Origin: Maridesulfovibrio ferrireducens | Lineage (GTDB): Bacteria > Desulfobacterota > Desulfovibrionia > Desulfovibrionales > Desulfovibrionaceae | Assembly (NCBI RefSeq): GCF_016342405.1 | Contig: NZ_JAEINN010000009.1 | Coordinates: 62,001 to 126,000, forward strand | Length of the DNA stretch: 64,000 nt | Direction of reading: 5' to 3' | Part shown: one piece after another, positions 18,287 through 26,851 of the stretch | Position numbering within the stretch: position 1 is the stretch's first letter | Layout: each line of letters begins with the position of its first letter | The notes under the pieces: generated by a model | Told to the model about the DNA's origin: nothing | What the model saw: the letters and a program-made list of their open reading frames with translations, nothing else | The model's database searches: none | Translations under genes and position numbers: made by a program

Positions 18287-19072
18287 TTATTCCTCAATGC
18301 CAAACCAGCCCATGCGAAGGCCGTCCAAAAGAAGGGTCGGCTCTACACGGTCAATAGCACGGCAAACTTCAGCTATTTTTGAGGCAAAGCCTCCGGTGGC
18401 AATGAGTTCAACCTCACCGCCCAAAGTATCACTTAACCGCTGACTCAGCCCTTCAACCATAGCGGCAAATCCGAAAATAAGCCCCTGATTAAGACTGTCA
18501 GCGGTACTTTTACCCGGCCTGATAACATTTGATTCAAGCTCAAGAGTAATATGCGGAAGTTTTGCTGTTCCGGAAGAAAGCGCCTTGGTAGACGACAATA
18601 CTCCGGGACAAATTAAACCACCCATATACGCATTACCCACAACACAATCAAATGTGGTTGCAGTTCCGAAATCAACTACAATAATATTTTCGCTATCACT
18701 TATACAGCGGGCTGAAAAGGCCGTCACAAGCCTGTCCGCACCAACTTCCCACGGGCGTTCATATCTATTGTCAATATTCAGTTTGATATCTTCAGGACAA
18801 AAATTCAAATCGCATGAAAAAAATCTCTTAACAGCAGATCTCAAAATGGGATTCATAGGAGGAACAACAGAAGAAACAGCGCCCCCGACAATATCCTCGG
18901 GAGCATATCCGGCTATGCGGCATATTTCAAGAAGTCTAAGCCCCCATGAATCAGCAGTGCCGCCGGGATCAGTAGGCAAAACAAAAGAAGGGCCGATCTC
19001 ATCACGGGTCGAAAAACCAATTTTAGTATTGGTATTACCCACGTCAAAAAGAAAAATAGTTTCGGAACTCAA
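18287..19072 (-). CDS. coaX: type III pantothenate kinase
   Basis: A 261-residue CoaX, catalysing ATP-dependent phosphorylation of pantothenate, the first step to coenzyme A. The ASKHA motifs are visible: FLFDVGNTNTKIGF at the N terminus, NRYERPWEVGADRLV, VVDFGTATTFD and the glycine-rich LIATGGFASKI. Two adjacent TTG codons could start it; only the TTG at 19072 has a normal six-base distance from GGAG, so I chose it, and the protein starts MSSETIF. About 90 bases separate it from eno on the same strand, compatible with readthrough or an internal promoter. Confidence 0.93.
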   Translation of the reverse strand: MSSETIFLFDVGNTNTKIGFSTRDEIGPSFVLPTDPGGTADSWGLRLLEICRIAGYAPEDIVGGAVSSVVPPMNPILRSAVKRFFSCDLNFCPEDIKLNIDNRYERPWEVGADRLVTAFSARCISDSENIIVVDFGTATTFDCVVGNAYMGGLICPGVLSSTKALSSGTAKLPHITLELESNVIRPGKSTADSLNQGLIFGFAAMVEGLSQRLSDTLGGEVELIATGGFASKIAEVCRAIDRVEPTLLLDGLRMGWFGIEE

Positions 19073-19537
19073 CAAAATCTCCTGAATAGATACAAATTCG
19101 AATTACGGACAGACCATGCTGCATACTTTCACATGCACTTTTAACCCTTTCAGCAGAAATAACAACCAAAGCAAAGAATGTTTTTACAACAATAAGACAA
19201 CAATCTTGAATTGCAAGTAGCTAACAAACAATATTGAAACAAACCCATCTCGGCCTATTACCACAATCAGAGAAAACTAAACACATATAGCTACAATTTA
19301 TAAAGCCGATTTTGCAGATACATAAACAAGAACTGAATTTCGCCTACTTCATTCCGTAACACTAATCAATGAAAGATCGCTTAACTGACTACGGTAGTTG
19401 TAATTTTGATTAATTATACATTAATTCTATAGATGTTTTAAAAAGAGCATATTGACTTGAATACAAATTAAAACTAACAATTAATGATCAATTAAAGACT
19501 GTTCAATACATTACCTAAAGCATTGCGGAGCATAACC
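19073..19537. other. long AT-rich intergenic region
   Basis: A 465-base stretch between two divergent genes, about 70 percent A+T by eye. It must hold promoters for coaX (minus) and the MerR-like gene (plus), for example around TTGACT at 19454, but none is convincing. I see no RNA gene or strong hairpin. Confidence 0.4.
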
Positions 19538-20170
19538 GTGACGGATAAGAAACTTCTCTCCATAGCAGAAATATCCCGCTTACTGGAAGTCCCGGAATCA
19601 ACTCTTCATTACTGGAAAAACCGTTTTGCCCAATACCTGCCCAGCGCAGGAAGAAACCGGCAAAAAAGATTTAAACCTGGAGCTGTTGAAATTTTTTCAC
19701 TCATAGCCTCCATGCTTAAACAAGGCCATACCACTGAAGATGTCATGGCTGAACTTTCCAGAAAATATCCGGTTAATGTTGCCATTGAACAGACTGCGTA
19801 TGATATGACACAGCAACCAGCTTCCACCCAGTTTCAGCAGATCAATATGGAGCCGGCTATTCAGATGGCGGCCGCTATGGGCGCAGAGATTTCTAAATCC
19901 ATCACTGAAGGGTTGAGAGGGTTACTTTCCAATATACCACAACTTTCCTTCCCTTCCGATGCGCCAATATCCGAAGAACTCCGCTGCGGAATGGAAAAGA
20001 CAGCTAAAGATTTAAATGAACAGGGTGAGAACATTCAAACCCTTCAAGAAGAAAATACATGCCTCAAAGATAAGCTGTCCATAATGGAAGCTGAACTCGT
20101 CAGATTACGCAAAGACAGACGGGAACTTGAAAAGTACCTTCTTGACAAGATGAAAGCCGTAACTAAATAG
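19538..20170 (+). CDS. MerR-like HTH transcriptional regulator
   Basis: A 210-residue protein. Residues 6-70 form a MerR-type winged helix (LSIAEISRLLEVPESTLHYWKNRF, RFKPGAVEIFSLIASMLKQGHTTEDV). The middle (75-145) is a poorly conserved Gln/Met/Ala-rich region and the C terminus (150-210) is a predicted coiled coil (ENIQTLQEENTCLKDKLSIM). This resembles MerR-like proteins with a coiled-coil tail of no known effector; no ligand-binding cysteines are present. GTG 19538, preceded by GGAG at seven bases, is preferred over an upstream TTG. It lies upstream of htpG on the same strand with 126 bases between, so it could regulate the heat-shock gene, which is inference. Confidence 0.78.
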   Translation: MTDKKLLSIAEISRLLEVPESTLHYWKNRFAQYLPSAGRNRQKRFKPGAVEIFSLIASMLKQGHTTEDVMAELSRKYPVNVAIEQTAYDMTQQPASTQFQQINMEPAIQMAAAMGAEISKSITEGLRGLLSNIPQLSFPSDAPISEELRCGMEKTAKDLNEQGENIQTLQEENTCLKDKLSIMEAELVRLRKDRRELEKYLLDKMKAVTK

Positions 20171-20296
20171 CCTACGTGCAAGCCCGAATTGCAGCCGTTA
20201 TCACGGAGCAGGGCTTCCCCCCTCATTTACACCAAATTCAGCCTTCCGACTGTCAATCCGGCAGCCGGAAGGAATTTAATTATTGGAGGAAAACTG

Positions 20297-22195
20297 ATGA
20301 CTGAACAGACAGAAAAATTCGAATTTAAGGCTGAGATCAACCAGCTTCTGGACATCCTGGTCCACTCTCTTTACACAAACCGCGAAATATTCCTTAGAGA
20401 ACTCGTATCAAACGCATCCGATGCACTTGATAAGATGCGCTTTGAAATCAATCGCGACCCAGCTCTTGATGACGAGATTGAATCTCAGATCAGCATATCC
20501 TACAACGAAGAAGCCAAAACTATCACCGTTGCCGACACCGGAATAGGCATGACCAAAGAAGAAGTCATGGCTAACATCGGAACAATCGCTCATTCCGGCT
20601 CTGCTGAGTTTATCAAACAGGCTGCGGATACAAATGAAAGTCTGGACAGCCTTATCGGACGTTTCGGCGTAGGTTTCTACTCCGCATATATGGTTTCCGA
20701 CAAAGTTATTGTCCGCACAAAATCTTTCAAAAAAGATGCTCCCGCTATTCAGTGGACTTCTGACGGCAAGACCAATTACGAACTAACCATTCTTGATGAA
20801 GAAATGACTCATGGAACATCCATTGAGATCTTCCTTAAAGAAGACATGGTTAAACGGTTCGGTTCCGAAGACACACTCAAAGGCATCGTATCCAAGCATT
20901 CCAACTTTGTATCTTTCCCCATCATGATCGGCGGAGAAAGAGTCAATACTGTAACAGCTCTCTGGCGTGAACCTAAATTCCAGATCAAGCAGGAACAGTA
21001 CGAAGAATTTTATAAATTCCTCACATACGATCCCAAGCCCCCCATCAGCACACTTCACTTCTCTGTTGATGCTCCTGTGCAGTTCAACAGCCTTCTTTTC
21101 GTGCCTGAAAAAGATCTCGATATATTCGGCATGGACCGCGACAATTGGGGAATTGATCTTTATGTCCGCAGAGTTCTAATTGAACACCAGAATAAAAATA
21201 TGCTTCCTGAATACCTCAGCTTCATCAAAGGAGTTGTGGATACCGAAGACCTGCCTCTGAACATTTCCCGCGAGACTCTTCAGGACAACCTGCTCATCGG
21301 TAAAATTCGTTCAACAATGACTAAGCAGGTTCTCTCCCAGCTTGAAAAAATAGCGAAAGATGATCCTGAAACATATGCAAAATTCTGGAAAGCTCATGCT
21401 AAAATATTCAAAGCCGGGCATCAGGATTTCTTAAACAAAGATAAATATGCAAACCTGCTCCGTTTTGATTCATCTAAATCAGACGGTGACACTTTTGTAT
21501 CATTTGATGATTACATTGAACGCGTAAAAGACGAACAGAAAGAAATTTACTATGCGTTCGTTGCCAGCCGCGAAGCTGCCAACCTGAACCCGCATCTTGA
21601 AATCTTCCGCAACAAAGACATCGAAGTTCTGTATCTCTACGAGCCTATTGATGAATTCGTTATGGAAAGCCTCCGCGAGCACAAAGAGTTCGCGCTTGTT
21701 TCCGCTGAATACGCAGACCTTGAAAAGCTGGATAAGTTTGAATCAGCTAAAAAAGAAAACGAAGCCACTCCTCTAAGTGAAGAGCAGGCTAAAGACATGG
21801 ACGCTCTTGCCGCCAAAATGAAAGAAGTTCTCGGCGAACAGGTAGCTGAAGTCAAAATATCTGAAAGACTGAGCGACAGCCCTTGCCGTCTGATCAGCCC
21901 GAACGGAGCAATGACTTCCTCCATGGAAAAAATCATGAAGGTCATGAATAAGGACAGCTCTGTCCCTACCAAGACCATGGAAATCAATGCAGACCATCCT
22001 CTGCTCCGTTCAATGCTTGAAATTTTCAAAGTGAACGCTGACGATGAATTCATTGAACTTTCATCAAGACAGCTACTGGAATCCGCTCTCCTGCTTGAAG
22101 GTTACCTCAACGACCCGCATGCACTTGTAGGCAGAATTCAAAACCTGCTGACCAAAGCCGGCGGATGGTATGCTGAGCTTGAGAAAAAAGACTAG
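20297..22195 (+). CDS. htpG: molecular chaperone HtpG (Hsp90)
   Basis: A 632-residue bacterial Hsp90. The GHKL ATPase motifs are in order: LRELVSNASDALDKMRF, ADTGIGMTKEEV, NIGTIAHSGSAEF, IGRFGVGFYSAYMV, then the middle-domain arginine region PLNISRETLQDN and the dimerisation C terminus. The ATG at 20297 has GGAGG upstream; a longer in-frame start at 20189 is not used. HtpG remodels client proteins under stress in the cytoplasm. It is transcribed alone and followed by a terminator. Length agrees with the family (620-640). Confidence 0.98.
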   Translation: MTEQTEKFEFKAEINQLLDILVHSLYTNREIFLRELVSNASDALDKMRFEINRDPALDDEIESQISISYNEEAKTITVADTGIGMTKEEVMANIGTIAHSGSAEFIKQAADTNESLDSLIGRFGVGFYSAYMVSDKVIVRTKSFKKDAPAIQWTSDGKTNYELTILDEEMTHGTSIEIFLKEDMVKRFGSEDTLKGIVSKHSNFVSFPIMIGGERVNTVTALWREPKFQIKQEQYEEFYKFLTYDPKPPISTLHFSVDAPVQFNSLLFVPEKDLDIFGMDRDNWGIDLYVRRVLIEHQNKNMLPEYLSFIKGVVDTEDLPLNISRETLQDNLLIGKIRSTMTKQVLSQLEKIAKDDPETYAKFWKAHAKIFKAGHQDFLNKDKYANLLRFDSSKSDGDTFVSFDDYIERVKDEQKEIYYAFVASREAANLNPHLEIFRNKDIEVLYLYEPIDEFVMESLREHKEFALVSAEYADLEKLDKFESAKKENEATPLSEEQAKDMDALAAKMKEVLGEQVAEVKISERLSDSPCRLISPNGAMTSSMEKIMKVMNKDSSVPTKTMEINADHPLLRSMLEIFKVNADDEFIELSSRQLLESALLLEGYLNDPHALVGRIQNLLTKAGGWYAELEKKD

Positions 22196-22220
22196 CTCTC
22201 TCATATAAGTTTGTAATTAA

Positions 22221-22259
22221 AAAGGCCCTGACCGCTTATTTGCGATCAGGGCCTTTTTT
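22221..22259 (+). terminator. Rho-independent terminator after htpG
   Basis: A stem AAAAGGCCCTGACCGC / GCGATCAGGGCCTTTT with a short loop and six T residues, 26 bases beyond the htpG stop. Confidence 0.93.
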
Positions 22260-22386
22260 GATAACATTTCAAAGTCCATATTGAATACAATGTATTGATA
22301 TGTTATTATAAAAAAATTATTAGTGAATAATTGAACCGGAATTCAATATCGAGAAGTATAATATACAAAAATTGTAGGTAGCTTAT

Positions 22387-22740
22387 ATGAATTTAGCAGA
22401 ATATTCTGACCGCTTTGACATTGAGGCTGCTTTAGCCCGATTTTCTGGAGATAGTGAACTGCTCGGTGAAGCAATCGCAATTTACAAAGAAGAAGCCGTT
22501 AAGCACCTTAAAGCTATAGGTGAAGCACTTCAAGTCGGCGATATGGAAAAAGTTTGCATTCTAGCCCATACGTTAAAAGGCGAGTCAGGAGCTGTCGGGG
22601 CAATCGCTGCCCAGCAAGAAAGTTCATCTCTAGAAAAAGCCGCTAAAAACATAGATAAAGATAAAATTAACGATCTTTACAGAAAAGTTTCGGAAGAGAT
22701 TTCAATTGCTTTCCAAATATTGCCGGATGTGATCGAATAA
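22387..22740 (+). CDS. histidine phosphotransfer (HPt) domain protein
   Basis: A 117-residue single HPt domain with the phospho-histidine at His61 in ILAHTLKGESGAVGA. Small helical protein, no membrane segment. It is followed 105 bases later by a stand-alone receiver gene on the same strand, so the two could exchange phosphate as parts of a multistep phosphorelay. No histidine kinase lies in this window. The N terminus DRFDIEAALARFSGDSELL is typical of HPt modules found at the C termini of hybrid kinases, so it may have arisen by splitting from one. Confidence 0.86.
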   Translation: MNLAEYSDRFDIEAALARFSGDSELLGEAIAIYKEEAVKHLKAIGEALQVGDMEKVCILAHTLKGESGAVGAIAAQQESSSLEKAAKNIDKDKINDLYRKVSEEISIAFQILPDVIE

Positions 22741-22845
22741 AATGTGACAAACTGACGTTATTTACGGATTCCCTTCCATTTTTTGAAAGAATATTATAAT
22801 TTTAATTATTCATAATTTTTTAGCTGAAAATAAAAAGAAACAAGA

Positions 22846-23211
22846 ATGAAAACTATCCTTCTCATTGATGACGATCCAAAAATGCTGGATCTTCTCAAAC
22901 ACTATTTGAGAAAAGAGTCTGTATATATTCTATCCGCACCTGACGGAGAAGAAGGCTTGGAACTATTCACAGCTAATGCTGTAGACCTTGTCATAATTGA
23001 CATTTTCATGCCCAATATGGATGGAATTCAGACAATACTTGAGATCAAACAAAAGAAAAGTGATAGCCAAATATTGGTAATTTCAGGAGGCGGGGAGTAC
23101 ACAGGGCTGGAATATCTTAAACAGGCCAAAGCTCTCGGAGCTAAAGAAGCGCTGGTAAAGCCGTTTACTCAGGAAGAATTCCTCAAAACCGCACACAAGA
23201 TGATTGATTAG
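22846..23211 (+). CDS. single-domain response regulator receiver
   Basis: A 121-residue CheY-like receiver with no output domain. The acid pocket is in LLIDDDPKM (Asp9, Asp10), the phosphoacceptor is Asp52 in IIDIFMPNMDG, and the conserved lysine is in ALVKPFTQEE. It could relay phosphate to the HPt protein at 22387 or act by protein contact. The ribosome site is poor (AAAGAAACAAG). The extra loop GGGEYTGLEYLK near residue 85 is longer than in CheY. Confidence 0.88.
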   Translation: MKTILLIDDDPKMLDLLKHYLRKESVYILSAPDGEEGLELFTANAVDLVIIDIFMPNMDGIQTILEIKQKKSDSQILVISGGGEYTGLEYLKQAKALGAKEALVKPFTQEEFLKTAHKMID

Positions 23212-23232
23212 TCATATATTTAACAACAAAAG

Positions 23233-23265
23233 AAACCGGACTTGATACAATATCAAACCCGGTTT
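23233..23265. terminator. bidirectional hairpin between the receiver gene and purE
   Basis: AAACCGG...TTGATA-CAA-TATCAA...CCGGTTT forms a 13-base-pair imperfect stem between convergent genes. The minus-strand side is followed by TTTCTTTTGTTG. Likely terminator for purE and possibly for the receiver gene. Confidence 0.65.
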
Positions 23266-23307
23266 CCAATAGTTCTAATTACAAACTAATCTATCTATAT
23301 TGACAAG

Positions 23308-23805
23308 CTATGCTGATTCAAGTTCAGCAGCGGCTTGTTCAACAGCTTCGACAAATTCACGTCTAGCCTGATAAATCTTTTCAGCAATTTTATCATCATG
23401 CAAAGCCAAAATCTGAGCAGCCATCCATGCGGCATTCTTTGCTCCGACTTTATCAAGAGCAAGTGTTCCGACTGGAAATCCCGGAGGCATCTGGACTGTA
23501 GCAAGAAGCGCATCCATTCCGCCGAGAGCAGAGCCGCAAATAGGCACTCCAAGTACGGGTTTGATCGTTTTAGCAGCCACGGCTCCCGCAAGATGAGCGG
23601 CAAGTCCGGCGGCGCAGATAAAAATCTGACATCCTTCTGCTTCTAAATCCTTCACAAGTTTCGCAGTCCTTTCGGGTGTGCGGTGTGCGGAAGAAACCGT
23701 GAAAGCATGCGGGATACCAAGTTTGGTCAACAAGTCGGAACAGGGCTGCATTGTATCTCTGTCAGAGATGGACCCCATAAAGATTGCTACTTTTACTGCA
23801 CTCAT
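23308..23805 (-). CDS. purE: 5-(carboxyamino)imidazole ribonucleotide mutase PurE
   Basis: A 165-residue PurE. The N-terminal FMGSISDRDTM phosphate-binding loop, SSAHRTPERT, and the GLAAHLAGAVAAKT and PVLGVPICGSALGGMDALLATVQMP stretches are all family-typical. It acts in purine synthesis on N5-CAIR (or directly on AIR in class II enzymes). No purK is adjacent. The ATG overlaps the stop of purD by four bases, so the two are translationally coupled. Cytoplasmic. Confidence 0.95.
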   Translation of the reverse strand: MSAVKVAIFMGSISDRDTMQPCSDLLTKLGIPHAFTVSSAHRTPERTAKLVKDLEAEGCQIFICAAGLAAHLAGAVAAKTIKPVLGVPICGSALGGMDALLATVQMPPGFPVGTLALDKVGAKNAAWMAAQILALHDDKIAEKIYQARREFVEAVEQAAAELESA

Positions 23806-25073
23806 TTTTTAAGACCTTTATTTCCTATGTCACGACGGAAATACGCATCCTTGAAGGAGAGCTTTGATACAGCTTCGTATGCTCTGACCTGTGCCGCAGC
23901 AAGATCAGACCCGAGAGCTGTTACTCCCAGTACGCGTCCGCCGTTGGTAAGAGTTTTGCCGTCTTTGTACGTTGTTCCGGCCTGAAAAACCTTCACACCT
24001 TCAACCTGCTCAGCTTCATCAAATCCAGTAATCTCCATTCCCTTTTCATAAGGTCCGGGATAGCCTCCGGCAGCCATTACAACGCATATGGTTGTTTCAG
24101 GCTTCAGCTTAACTTCCACTTCTGAGATTCTGTTTTCAACACAGGCAAGCATGATCTCGGCAATATCGCTGTCCAGACGCATAAGCAACGGCTGGCATTC
24201 AGGATCACCGAATCGAACATTATATTCAAGAACTGAAGGGCCGTCAGGAGTATACATAAGTCCGGCGTAAAGGATACCTACAAAAGGTTCTCCTCTATCC
24301 GCCAGAAGTTTGAGTACCGGCTTGATGACCAGTTCTGCTGTTTCTTCATATTTTTCACGAGGCAGAATCGGAGCAGGACTATATGCGCCCATGCCGCCGG
24401 TATTAGGCCCGGTATCCCCTTCGCCCACAGCCTTGTGATCTTGAGCGGAAGGAAGAAGTGCGTAATCTTCACCGGAACAGAATGCCAGAAAAGAAGCTTC
24501 TTCGCCTTTCAGCGCTTCCTCAACGACAACTCTTTCACCGGCAGAGCCGAACTCTTTTTTAATCATCATAGATTCAAGGGTTTCAATTGCCTCTTCAACA
24601 GTTGAAGCAACAACAACGCCCTTACCTGCGGCTAACCCGTCAGCCTTTATTACAATCGGAGCGCCTTTGCTTTCAACAAAAGATTTAGCACGCTCAAATT
24701 CATCAAAAACCTGAAACGGAGCTGTAGGAACGCCGGAATCACGCATAACCATTTTTGAGAAAGCTTTACTTCCTTCAAGATTAGCTGCGTATGCTCCGGG
24801 ACCGAAGCAAGGAATACCCTCTTTGCTGAGAGCCTCTTTAATGCCCAGAACAAGCGGCAATTCAGGCCCTGCAACTACGAGATCTATTTTATTTTCTTTT
24901 GCAAATTTAACCAGTCCGGGTAAATCATCGTCTTTGATCGGAACGTTAGTACCTTCCAGACGAGTTCCCCCGTTTCCCGGTGCGATAAAAATTTCAGAAA
25001 CTTTTGGACTCTGCCCGAGCTTCCAGGCAAGCGCGTGTTCCCTTCCGCCTGAACCGACTATAAGTACTTTCAT
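23802..25073 (-). CDS. purD: phosphoribosylamine-glycine ligase
   Basis: A 423-residue PurD of ATP-grasp fold, catalysing the second step of purine synthesis. The N-terminal MKVLIVGSGGREHAL, GPELPLVLGI, the ATP-binding KADGLAAGKGVVVA, the metal loop LEYNVRFGDPECQ, and GGYPGPYEKG are visible. ATG 25073 with GGAGAGA upstream is preferred; an in-frame GTG at 25088 is in the wrong place. It directly precedes purE. Cytoplasmic. Confidence 0.97.
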   Translation of the reverse strand: MKVLIVGSGGREHALAWKLGQSPKVSEIFIAPGNGGTRLEGTNVPIKDDDLPGLVKFAKENKIDLVVAGPELPLVLGIKEALSKEGIPCFGPGAYAANLEGSKAFSKMVMRDSGVPTAPFQVFDEFERAKSFVESKGAPIVIKADGLAAGKGVVVASTVEEAIETLESMMIKKEFGSAGERVVVEEALKGEEASFLAFCSGEDYALLPSAQDHKAVGEGDTGPNTGGMGAYSPAPILPREKYEETAELVIKPVLKLLADRGEPFVGILYAGLMYTPDGPSVLEYNVRFGDPECQPLLMRLDSDIAEIMLACVENRISEVEVKLKPETTICVVMAAGGYPGPYEKGMEITGFDEAEQVEGVKVFQAGTTYKDGKTLTNGGRVLGVTALGSDLAAAQVRAYEAVSKLSFKDAYFRRDIGNKGLKK

Positions 25074-25139
25074 GATTTCTCTCTCCACTGATTAAGCTAG
25101 GCCTCACTTAGATAAATATCGGCATTTTGGCAAGAAAAG

Positions 25140-26816
25140 CTATACGGTAATCCGCACATCTGCGGCAATAACTCCCAGCACTTCACCTTTTGAATTAAGA
25201 AAAGGCCCGGACACTGTGATACAATTATGTCCGGAAGCTGCGGATTTATAAACATCAGAAATATACAAGGTCTTATCTTCAAGCGGACCAGAAAACCAAG
25301 GACGTTTGGACCAATTTTTACCGAATGAAGACTTATCTTCTTCATACTTCTGTCCATGACCGGAAATATTGCTGACTGTCTGAACTCCGCTCTGATCGGT
25401 AATATACAGAAGTTCAAGAAATTGATTGCTGCGCACAGCCCTCCTCATTGCACGTTCCTGTAATTCACGGGAACGTGACTGAACATCCGGCGACTTGGCA
25501 AGCAAACTGATAACTTCCTGAACTTTACCATTACCAACCAACTGAAACACACCTATCATATCATCAAGGTCCGATATGCGTCCACCAAGAACGGTCACGG
25601 ATTCAGTTGCGCCGGACATGGCTTCATCTGTTTCATCAGAAATAGAATGAACTTCAGTGATTGCTTCCCTTACAATGTTGCTGGCCTCTGCCTGCTGAAC
25701 TGCTTCCTCCGCAATTTTGCGAACCCTTTCAGAACTTTTACCTGCGAGCGAAACAATTTCAACAAGAGCTTCACCGGACATGGAAGCTAAATCAGAGGCT
25801 TCCCCGGCAAGACCTGCAATAGAATCGACTCCGGCAATTGTGTGCTCAACATGTTTCTGAATTTTACCTATTTCGGTTCCAACGTCGCGGGTGGCGTCCA
25901 TAGTCTTTTCAGCAAGGTTGCGGACTTCATCCGCGACAACGGCGAATCCGCGCCCTGCATCACCGGCTCTGGCAGCTTCAATTGCAGCATTCAAAGCCAG
26001 AAGATTAGTCTGATCGGCAATATCAGAAATGACATTCATAATATTTCCGATTCCGTCAGCCTGTAATCCTAGACCGGCAACAAGCCCATTAAGCTCGTTT
26101 GAATTTTCAAGAACAGATCCGATGGATGAAATTGTTTTCTTAAGCACAACTTCACCGGACTGAGCCTGTGTTGCAGCGCTTTCAGCATCGTCAGCAGCAG
26201 CTTCCGCGCGTGATGCAGACTGAGTTATGGATACATCAATCTGTTCCATTGAGGATACAACCGAAGCCAGCAATGACTTCTGTTTTCCTGCCCCGTCACG
26301 AGCTCGAACAGAAGCATCGCCAAGGAGTGCGGACTCATTGCGGATTCCTTCGACAGCAGTTTCCAAAGTTTTTGCAGCGGAAAGTAACCCCTTACAACGA
26401 GCCTCTTCAGCCTTACCACGGGCCTCGTCAGCAAGCCGATATGCTTTCCTTTTCTTATCTTTTTGTATCTTAAGATGTTGTTCGGCATCATAAAGTTTAA
26501 CAGTCAAATCTTGTACAAGCTCGCCCAGCATCACAGCTTCGGGATAATTTTTAAAAACTGTTTCTAAATCACCTTCAAATGTTTGCCCGCCGGATAAACA
26601 TTTCATCCATTCATTTCCTGATGCGCAATCTCTGCATGCCCGTGCACCGAAGATAAAATCTACGACAAGAATCATTGCCAACCCGCCGGCAAAAAGACCT
26701 GCCAAAGGCAGCACACTGCCAGACTCAAACAATTCCGGCATGAAAACTAGAAAAACACCAAGAATAAGAACAACCAAAGCGTCTATAATCATATGAATTA
26801 TCGTCTTATAAAGCAC
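25140..26816 (-). CDS. methyl-accepting chemotaxis protein with a C-terminal cache-like sensor domain
   Basis: A 558-residue chemoreceptor. Two N-terminal membrane helices (about 10-27 and 37-57) leave only a tiny periplasmic loop, so there is no outside sensor. Just after the second helix is a [13 protein letters not shown] cluster (Cys61, 64, 73). A charged coiled coil and a full signalling domain follow, with the hairpin tip [19 protein letters not shown] and [17 protein letters not shown]. After the signalling domain (about 415-558) comes a PDC/cache-type fragment ([18 protein letters not shown] ... [20 protein letters not shown] ... [20 protein letters not shown]). A cytoplasmic C-terminal cache is uncommon but known in Desulfovibrio. 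GTG start with AAGGGAG six bases ahead. Follows glnD by 35 bases. Confidence 0.9.
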   Translation of the reverse strand: MLYKTIIHMIIDALVVLILGVFLVFMPELFESGSVLPLAGLFAGGLAMILVVDFIFGARACRDCASGNEWMKCLSGGQTFEGDLETVFKNYPEAVMLGELVQDLTVKLYDAEQHLKIQKDKKRKAYRLADEARGKAEEARCKGLLSAAKTLETAVEGIRNESALLGDASVRARDGAGKQKSLLASVVSSMEQIDVSITQSASRAEAAADDAESAATQAQSGEVVLKKTISSIGSVLENSNELNGLVAGLGLQADGIGNIMNVISDIADQTNLLALNAAIEAARAGDAGRGFAVVADEVRNLAEKTMDATRDVGTEIGKIQKHVEHTIAGVDSIAGLAGEASDLASMSGEALVEIVSLAGKSSERVRKIAEEAVQQAEASNIVREAITEVHSISDETDEAMSGATESVTVLGGRISDLDDMIGVFQLVGNGKVQEVISLLAKSPDVQSRSRELQERAMRRAVRSNQFLELLYITDQSGVQTVSNISGHGQKYEEDKSSFGKNWSKRPWFSGPLEDKTLYISDVYKSAASGHNCITVSGPFLNSKGEVLGVIAADVRITV

Positions 26817-26851
26817 GCAATACTCCCTTGAAAAAACTTTTTAATGCTATT

